From JBAROU01 sp049642385 (GTDB taxonomy: Bacteria > Chloroflexota > Dehalococcoidia > DSTF01 > RBG-16-68-14): a stretch of 19,417 bases of DNA. A model generated the notes under the pieces. The model made no database searches and was not told the origin of the DNA. It was given only the letters and a program-made list of their open reading frames with translations. Positions 15,197 through 19,417 of the stretch are shown piece by piece. The DNA lies in contig JBAROU010000035.1 in NCBI GenBank assembly GCA_049642385.1, forward strand, positions 1 through 19,417, in the 5' to 3' direction. How positions within the stretch are numbered: position 1 is the first letter of the stretch; each line of letters starts with the position of its first letter. The translations under genes were made by a program, and so were the position numbers.

Positions 15197-16405
15197 TCAG
15201 GAGGCCTTTGGCCCGATCACGCCCTCGCGGCGCAGGGCGCTGATCTCCTCCCACGAGTAGCCGGCCTCCAGCAGCACCTCCTCCGTGTGCTGGCCCAGCT
15301 CCGGCGCCATGCCCTGGATGCGCGTCGGCGTCTCGCTGAGCTGGATCGTCGTGCCCACCATGCGCACCGGCGGCCCGTCCGCGCGCTCCACCTCTTCGAT
15401 GTAGCCGTTCGCCGCCACCTGCGGGTCGCGCGACACCTCCTCGTAATCCTGGATGCGCGCCGCGTAGACGCCACGCTCGTTCAGCAGGCGCACCCACTCG
15501 TCCGCCGGACGCTGCGCGAACGCGGCGTCCATCTCCACCATCAGCGCGTCCGCGTTCGTGCGCACTCGGCCGCCGTACGACGCAAAGCGCTCGTCCTCGG
15601 CGAGCTCCGGCCGGCCGATCGTCTCGCACAGGTCTTCCCACCCTCGGTTGAGTAGCATGCCGATCGCGAACCAGCGGTCGTCGCTCCCGCGATAAGCGTT
15701 CCAGAACGGCGTGTGCCCCGCGCGTCGAAAGCGCCACGGCACGTCGCCCGAAAGCATGTGGCTCGTGATGTTGAACGACTGCAACGCCATCACGCTCCCC
15801 AGCAGCGACGTATCGACCGACTGGCCACGGCCCGTCTTCTCGCGGTGCACCAGCGCGGCGAGAATGCCCACGACGGACATCATGCCGCCCACCTGATCGG
15901 CCACAGGCGCGCCGACGTTCTTGGGCGGGCCGTCCGGCTCGCCGGTGACGGACATCAGCCCGCCCCGCGCCTGACCCAGGATGTCGAACGAGCCGGCGCC
16001 CGCGTCCGGGCCATCCTTGCCATAGCCGGAGGCGCGCGCCCAGATGATGCGCGGGTTCACCTCAGCGAGGTCCTCATAGCCCACGCCCAGGCGCTCGGCC
16101 ACGCCCGGCCGGAAGTTCGAGAGGAAGACATCGGCTCGACGCGAAAGGCGTAGGAGCACCTCGCGGCCCTTCGGGTGCTTGAGGTCGAGCGCGAGTGAGC
16201 GCTTTCCCCGGTTCAGTGCCTGGAAGTAGCCGCTCAACCCGCCCGCCTTCTCGATGCGCAGGAGGCCACGGCCAGGGTCGCCGGTCGTCGGCTCCTCGAT
16301 TTTGACCACGTCGGCGCCCAGGTCCGCCAGCATCGCGGACGCCGACGTCCCCTGCTGCCAGACCGTCCAATCGAGTACGCGTAGGCCATCGAGCGCGCCG
16401 GGCAT
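15197..16405 (-). CDS. CaiB/BaiF family III CoA-transferase
   Basis: This 402-residue protein begins MPGALDGLRVLDW and shows the family pattern: LADLGADVVKIEEPTTGDPGR (CoA-binding strand/loop), then ALNRGKRSLALDLKHPKGREVLLRL, then DVFLSNFRPG. The catalytic aspartate region is SFDILGQARGG (D141). VDTSLLGSVMALQ and the C-terminal RRPADEWV-like half follow. Family III enzymes transfer CoA between a thioester and an organic acid through a mixed anhydride on this Asp. The substrate is unknown. The ATG at 16405 is favoured by GGGAGG seven bases upstream; a TTG at 16420 is in frame but lies upstream of that ribosome site. The SET gene follows 11 bases later. Confidence 0.94.
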   Translation of the reverse strand: MPGALDGLRVLDWTVWQQGTSASAMLADLGADVVKIEEPTTGDPGRGLLRIEKAGGLSGYFQALNRGKRSLALDLKHPKGREVLLRLSRRADVFLSNFRPGVAERLGVGYEDLAEVNPRIIWARASGYGKDGPDAGAGSFDILGQARGGLMSVTGEPDGPPKNVGAPVADQVGGMMSVVGILAALVHREKTGRGQSVDTSLLGSVMALQSFNITSHMLSGDVPWRFRRAGHTPFWNAYRGSDDRWFAIGMLLNRGWEDLCETIGRPELAEDERFASYGGRVRTNADALMVEMDAAFAQRPADEWVRLLNERGVYAARIQDYEEVSRDPQVAANGYIEEVERADGPPVRMVGTTIQLSETPTRIQGMAPELGQHTEEVLLEAGYSWEEISALRREGVIGPKAS

Positions 16406-16480
16406 GGTTGGGCCTCCCAAGTGTGTCTCTTATAGCAGAAACACCCCAGCTTCGGAAACGTTATAGACGGTGAATAGGCC

Positions 16481-16499
16481 CCGAGTATCGATAGCTCGG
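16481..16499. promoter_or_regulatory. Inverted repeat between the CaiB-like gene and the GGDEF-like gene
   Basis: CCGAG (16481-16485) and CTCGG (16495-16499) flank TATC/GATA (16486-16493), giving a 9-base stem with one bulge. It lies 26 bases before the start of the plus-strand gene in the divergent gap. It may be an operator or an RNA hairpin; no clear -35/-10 pair was found around it on either strand. Confidence 0.35.
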
Positions 16500-16524
16500 A
16501 GACCGTAGCTGGAGGCAGTACAAC

Positions 16525-16962
16525 ATGCGAGACTCGAGAACGGATCTTGAACCCCAGGCCAACGACCCGCTCATCGGCGATCTCGTCGACGCGATGGACG
16601 CGGCTGCGGATGGTAGAGAGCACTACGCCGTCATCGTCTGCTTCCCACAAAAGATGTTCGGCGAGGATGTCGCAGACGTCCTCCACGCCGCCGAACCGGC
16701 GCTCCGTGGCGTCCTGCGATCGGATGACCTCACCGGTCGCATCTCCGACGACCTTCTCGTCGTCGGCGTGCGCGGCACGACCCCCGACAACGTCCGCTCG
16801 CTCTCCTACCGCCTCAAGGGTGACCTGCGTTTGCGCACGGCCCACGTCCGGCAGACCGTGTGGGAGACTGGCTTCGCCTCCATGCCGGAGGACGGTGGCA
16901 CTGCGGAGGAGCTGCTCGCAACCGCCGTTTTGGCTGGCAGGAACGCCCGCTTCTCCCGCTAG
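16525..16962 (+). CDS. Degenerate GGDEF-like domain protein
   Basis: This 145-residue protein has the GGDEF fold pattern without its active site. LRGVLRSDDLTGRISDDLLVVGVRGTTPDNVRSL aligns with the usual R-x-x-D-x-x-GR-x-GGDEF region. At the signature (about 73-77) it reads ISDDL instead of GGDEF. FASMPEDGGTAEELLATA (118-134) matches the C-terminal GGDEF helix pattern. It therefore probably does not make c-di-GMP and could be a nucleotide or protein binder. There is no partner domain, signal peptide or membrane segment. GGAGG lies nine bases before the ATG. The assignment is from motif resemblance only. Confidence 0.65.
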   Translation: MRDSRTDLEPQANDPLIGDLVDAMDAAADGREHYAVIVCFPQKMFGEDVADVLHAAEPALRGVLRSDDLTGRISDDLLVVGVRGTTPDNVRSLSYRLKGDLRLRTAHVRQTVWETGFASMPEDGGTAEELLATAVLAGRNARFSR

Positions 16963-16995
16963 CCACGGCCGAAACACCCGTCCGAGCAGCACGTC

Positions 16996-17014
16996 ATCCT
17001 GAGCTTGTCGAAGG
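16996..17014. repeat. Dispersed intergenic repeat element (CCTGAGCTTGTCGAAGG type)
   Basis: The segment contains CCTGAGCTTGTCGAAGG, which is shared by intergenic regions of many unrelated GC-rich bacteria. Its origin is not understood. Only one copy lies in this window. A weak TCGA-centred palindrome (GCTTGTCGAAG) is visible within it. Confidence 0.45.
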
Positions 17015-17040
17015 GCGTTTGACCCATCCGCGCGATCTCC
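17001..17040 (+). repeat. Left copy of an imperfect direct repeat flanking the AT-rich cluster
   Basis: GAGCTT, a 9-base insert, then CGTTTGACCCATCCG and a CGATCTCC-like tail. The right copy is at 19350-19381 (GAGCTT, then CGTTTGACCCCATCCG and a TGATGTCC-like tail). They share about 25-28 bases with a few differences. The two copies bracket the three-gene cluster 17132-19338. Confidence 0.5.
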
Positions 17041-17071
17041 TTGACAACCCAAGGTGGAGGAGAGGTACACT
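17041..17071 (+). promoter_or_regulatory. Possible sigma-70 promoter of the AT-rich cluster
   Basis: TTGACA (17041-17046) and TACACT (17066-17071) are 19 bases apart, a little long for sigma-70. They lie immediately before the hairpin run and about 60 bases before the first start codon. A transcript from here would begin near the first hairpin. Confidence 0.5.
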
Positions 17072-17074
17072 AAG

Positions 17075-17151
17075 CCGCCAAGCAGGCGGATGCCCCCGAG
17101 ATGAGGGGCGACAGCGAAGGCGGGGACGCTGGTGAACACCACGGACGGTGT
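17075..17151 (+). ncRNA. Candidate structured 5' leader: four consecutive hairpins
   Basis: Hairpin 1: CCGCC (17075-17079)/GGCGG (17085-17089). Hairpin 2: GCCCC (17092-17096)/GGGGC (17105-17109). Hairpin 3: CAGCG (17112-17116)/CGCTG (17127-17131), whose loop contains AAGGCGGGGA, the likely Shine-Dalgarno, and which ends exactly at the GTG start. Hairpin 4: ACACC (17136-17140)/GGTGT (17147-17151), inside the first codons. I do not recognise a known riboswitch consensus. It may be regulatory RNA or chance folding in GC-rich sequence. Confidence 0.35.
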
Positions 17152-17770
17152 GCGGAAGGGGGCGCGAAAATCCAGGCTCCCAGTCACAGCGCTTGTTATT
17201 CTCGCAGGTATCGCATTGTTTACTACCGGATTTAGGTGTACATTCGCCAGAGAAGGCTTTTCGGCTACCAAAACCTGGGTTCTAGCAACCTGCCGCGATA
17301 CCACAGATAAGTCTACCTGCCGCATATTCCCAATTACTTGGACGGCTTCCTTTCATCAAGGGGAGCACGGCCATTGGCAGAACAGCAACCTGTCCGATCT
17401 AAACTACCACGTACACAATGATGAGCGTGCGGTCATCTTTCTTAACATTCGTGACCTGAATCCTCCATTTGGAGTAGACGTTGCAGCTCTGAAGACCCGT
17501 GTGGACAAACGAAATAGCAATGGCAGCTTCACGCAGGTGGCGGAATGGCCGGGCGGAGTTCATATCTGCGCTCATCCGGATTATCGCGTTCACTGCGCCA
17601 GTTGGGATGGAACGCTCGCGTTGGGCAGATACGGAGGGCAAGGGGAATTAAGCGCAGGTATCTTCGCATACACGACTGGGCAAGGACCGGTAATTGATCC
17701 AGATATCTTCTTAAGTGACCCGATCAATACCGGAGCAGGTATCAATCACGCCAACTGGACCATTCCTTAG
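17132..17770 (+). CDS. Exported protein of unknown function, Cys- and His-containing
   Basis: This 212-residue protein has a basic N-terminus (VRKGARKSRLP) and a hydrophobic segment at about 17-33, so it is secreted or anchored. The rest has no recognised domain. It contains several Cys (C36, C54, C62 and later ones) and a His-rich patch (FHQGEHGHW), then a strand-rich part (RAVIFLNIRDLNPPFGVDV; GYGGQGELSAG-like turns), and ends GAGINHANWTIP. Its codon use is AT-richer than in the neighbouring genes. The start is a GTG with AAGGCGGGGA in the loop of the hairpin that precedes it. It is followed 15 bases later by the SurA-like gene. Confidence 0.7.
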   Translation: MNTTDGVRKGARKSRLPVTALVILAGIALFTTGFRCTFAREGFSATKTWVLATCRDTTDKSTCRIFPITWTASFHQGEHGHWQNSNLSDLNYHVHNDERAVIFLNIRDLNPPFGVDVAALKTRVDKRNSNGSFTQVAEWPGGVHICAHPDYRVHCASWDGTLALGRYGGQGELSAGIFAYTTGQGPVIDPDIFLSDPINTGAGINHANWTIP

Positions 17771-17785
17771 CCGGAGAACGGCACC

Positions 17786-18457
17786 ATGCGCGTTGCTACG
17801 TCCATCCTCCTCGCCCTGATTATCATCGCTGCAGCATTCCTCACTTGGCAATTGGTCGTGGGTGAGGAACAGGTTCAACTCAAGAGGCCATTCCCTGTAA
17901 CGCCAACCTACCCGGACGTGGTTGCACTTGTGAATGGCCAGCCCATCTCGGGTTCAACGTTGGACATCCTAATTCAAAGTGGTGGCCAAACTCCCCAAGC
18001 CGCGCTAGACACACTCATAAATGAGGAGTTACTTTACCAGGCAGGCGAGCGTTTGGGACTGCTGGCAACTGAGGAAGAGATCACAGCTTCCCTTGAGGCT
18101 GAGGAGGATGCGCGCCAGTACATGACAGATGCTCAAGAGAAGTTCGTCGAATGGTTTTACGGAACGCAGGGCATATCTACTACCGACTTGGCGAGCAATC
18201 CCCGGTTGCGAGAAGTGACAGTCGTAGCAGTTACGATAGCTAATGTCCGAGAATTCGTTGCCAAGAGCCTCGCGGCCTCCAAACTTACAGGTGTTCCTGT
18301 CCAGGACATTGAAACCCCGGGGCAGGTAGAGGAATTGATGCGGGGAATATCTGATTCTAATGCATTGGTGGAAGAAGGCGAATTGGAGGCCGCGGTTCAG
18401 GAATTCCTTCTAAAGGAAAAGGCAAAAGCAGATGTCGAAATTTTGATCGACCCCTGA
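17786..18457 (+). CDS. Membrane-anchored SurA-N-like protein without PPIase domain
   Basis: This 223-residue protein has one N-terminal membrane segment (about 4-24). PDVVALVNGQPISGSTLDILIQSGGQTPQAALDTLINEELLYQAGERLGLLATEEEI (about 43-100) follows, the pattern of the SurA/PrsA/trigger-factor-type N-terminal chaperone helices. After it comes a helical, acidic rest. The parvulin (PpiC) isomerase domain that usually follows is absent, so it may be an anchored chaperone or adaptor for secreted proteins. GGAG precedes the ATG. It lies between two exported proteins in the AT-richer island. Assignment is by pattern; family membership is moderately likely. Confidence 0.72.
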   Translation: MRVATSILLALIIIAAAFLTWQLVVGEEQVQLKRPFPVTPTYPDVVALVNGQPISGSTLDILIQSGGQTPQAALDTLINEELLYQAGERLGLLATEEEITASLEAEEDARQYMTDAQEKFVEWFYGTQGISTTDLASNPRLREVTVVAVTIANVREFVAKSLAASKLTGVPVQDIETPGQVEELMRGISDSNALVEEGELEAAVQEFLLKEKAKADVEILIDP

Positions 18458-18468
18458 GTCACCTTCTC

Positions 18469-19338
18469 ATGAGCAGGTTCCGCTTCCTCATTATCACGTT
18501 TGCAACTTTGGCATGGATATTACTCTGGGTACCAGTATCCGCAACTTCATACATAGTTCCACCAATGTCGGCTGTCACGGTTATGCTGCCGGAGACCGCG
18601 CTCACCAACGGCTCGGACCTAGCCTGCCTAAGCAGGGCCGAAGCAGCGGGCGCACAAGTCCTGATGAGGCTAATCTGTTACGATACTGAGGAACCAGGGT
18701 CATCGTCGGCACCTCCGCCGTATGAACCGGGTGCCCCACTAGTACTCGTCGGTAACCAGCAATCCGGTGTCCTCACTGCGCAGGTTCTGCCTTGCGTTGA
18801 AGTCGTGCCTGGCTATCTGGCGGCCCAGGCGGAAATCACAGTAGCGCTGAACAAGAGCGGCGGAGAGGCCTCTGGGTCTGTCCTCGTTGTCGAAGACCTC
18901 GCACCTCCCCTCGACTGCGTCGGTGCTACCGCGACTGTCGGCTCCGTCACCTTCACGCCCCTCGCCCAGAGCCACGACGAAGACCAGGACGGCTGCGCGG
19001 ACTGGGAAGAACTGGGCAGCGCACAGGGTCCGGGTGGCCTGCGCGACCCGTTCAACTTCTGGGACTTCTTTGATACGCCGGACACCAACAACGTGCGCGA
19101 CAAGGCCATCAGCGCGGGAGACATGACGCGCGTGATCGCCCGTTACGGCACGACCGGCGATCCAAACATCAACCCGCTCTCTCAGCCTCCCCCCACCGGC
19201 TATCACCCGGCATTCGACCGCGGCGACTCCCTGGGGCCTGGCAACTGGAATCGAGACGCTGCCAACGGTTCCATCACCGTCGCCGATGTCAGTGCTGTGG
19301 TGAACCAGTTCGGCCATACGTGCTTCGCCGCCCCCTAG
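18469..19338 (+). CDS. Secreted protein with dockerin-like calcium-binding C-terminus
   Basis: This 289-residue protein has a signal peptide (hydrophobic about 5-25, cleavage likely near SATS at 24-27). Its N-terminal part (about 28-165) is unknown, with several Cys and a low-complexity SSSAPPPYEPG stretch. The C-terminal part has DEDQDGCADWEELG (170-183, Ca-loop type). Two repeat units follow: RDKAISAGDMTRVIARYGTTGDP (210-232) and NRDAANGSITVADVSAVVNQFGHTC (261-285), of dockerin/EF-hand kind. Such tails anchor or cross-link extracellular enzymes or serve as adhesion parts, and recur across secreted proteins of some Chloroflexota. No Shine-Dalgarno is clear; the start lies 12 bases after the previous stop. 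The C-terminal half is GC-richer than the N-terminal half. Confidence 0.75.
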   Translation: MSRFRFLIITFATLAWILLWVPVSATSYIVPPMSAVTVMLPETALTNGSDLACLSRAEAAGAQVLMRLICYDTEEPGSSSAPPPYEPGAPLVLVGNQQSGVLTAQVLPCVEVVPGYLAAQAEITVALNKSGGEASGSVLVVEDLAPPLDCVGATATVGSVTFTPLAQSHDEDQDGCADWEELGSAQGPGGLRDPFNFWDFFDTPDTNNVRDKAISAGDMTRVIARYGTTGDPNINPLSQPPPTGYHPAFDRGDSLGPGNWNRDAANGSITVADVSAVVNQFGHTCFAAP

Positions 19339-19349
19339 GCGCCTGACAC

Positions 19350-19381
19350 GAGCTTCGTTTGACCCCATCCGCCTGATGTCC
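19350..19381 (+). repeat. Right copy of the imperfect direct repeat
   Basis: This is the partner of the copy at 17001-17040, sharing GAGCTT, CGTTTGACC, CATCCGC and the TCC end. TTGACC (19359-19364) and TGATAT (19382-19387), 17 bases apart, could be a promoter for a gene beyond the window. The remaining bases to 19417 hold no gene I can see. Confidence 0.45.
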
Positions 19382-19417
19382 TGATATCCGTTTGCCCAGA
19401 TACGCCCCATCGCCTAA

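Noticed and set aside
15186..15737. Upstream extension of the SET-domain frame (to 353 residues)
   Set aside because: The added part is Arg/Gly/Ala-rich, lies inside the CoA-transferase gene in another frame, and has no SET-family counterpart. The ATG at 15185 is the natural start.
17092..17131. Hammerhead-ribozyme-like core (GATGAG and CGAAGG) or a c-di-GMP riboswitch
   Set aside because: The invariant CUGAUGA and GAAA bases of a hammerhead are not present, and the GEMM consensus elements are not in the right order; only GGGACGC-like fragments match.
16234..17325. Minus-strand open frame spanning the divergent gap and the GGDEF-like gene
   Set aside because: It runs antisense to the GGDEF-like gene and into the CoA-transferase in another frame, with no recognisable domain.
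1..19417. CRISPR array, rRNA, tRNA, transposase or integrase
   Set aside because: No regularly spaced repeats, cloverleaf/T-arm sequence, rRNA core sequence or recombinase motif was seen on either strand.

Overview
This is a GC-rich bacterial window (roughly 60-67% by eye, with a clearly AT-richer stretch at about 17,160-18,560) carrying 20 protein genes and no rRNA, recognisable tRNA or CRISPR array. Several features point to a Chloroflexota-type genome (Dehalococcoidia/SAR202-like) or a related lineage: the mix of LLM (F420/FMN) oxidoreductase, CaiB/BaiF CoA-transferase, thiolase-like/DUF35, acyl-CoA-dehydrogenase-fold and DUF1028 genes, and a dockerin-like tail on a secreted protein. This placement is inferred from gene content only and is not proven.

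Layout. Positions 1-1964: the 3' end of a SAM methyltransferase, then a secreted right-handed beta-helix protein. Positions 1988-4607: a VapBC toxin-antitoxin pair (minus strand) directly downstream of prolyl-tRNA synthetase (minus), which diverges from dnaN (plus). Positions 4608-7730: dnaN, then a lipoprotein with an HEYVH zinc-metallopeptidase signature. Positions 7846-13651: a tight eight-gene plus-strand operon encoding a thiolase-fold protein without catalytic cysteines, a pyridoxamine-oxidase-fold flavin/F420 protein, a HAD hydrolase, a DinB-fold protein, an acyl-CoA-dehydrogenase-fold flavoprotein resembling hydroxylases, a DUF35 Zn-ribbon/OB protein, a DUF1028 protein and a small unknown. 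Positions 13655-16405: a minus-strand group of CaiB-like CoA-transferase, SET-domain methyltransferase and LLM oxidoreductase. Positions 16525-16962: a lone degenerate GGDEF-like protein. Positions 17132-19338: three exported or membrane-anchored proteins in an AT-richer island, preceded by a run of hairpins and bracketed by an imperfect direct repeat.

Working together. The operon and the facing CoA-transferase/LLM genes look like an acyl-CoA-linked catabolic module. The CoA-transferase would activate an acid, a flavin hydroxylase or dehydrogenase and a PPOX/LLM redox enzyme would act on the ring or chain, and the cysteine-less thiolase-fold protein with its DUF35 partner would break or make a C-C bond. 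The thiolase-fold/DUF35 pairing resembles the Ltp2/ChsH2-DUF35 steroid side-chain retro-aldolase. The substrate cannot be read from the sequence.

The most unusual items are that cysteine-less thiolase/DUF35 operon, a complete SET plus post-SET protein in a bacterium, a vapBC promoter that appears to drive a leaderless mRNA with an operator inside its spacer, and the hairpin array before the AT-rich secreted cluster.
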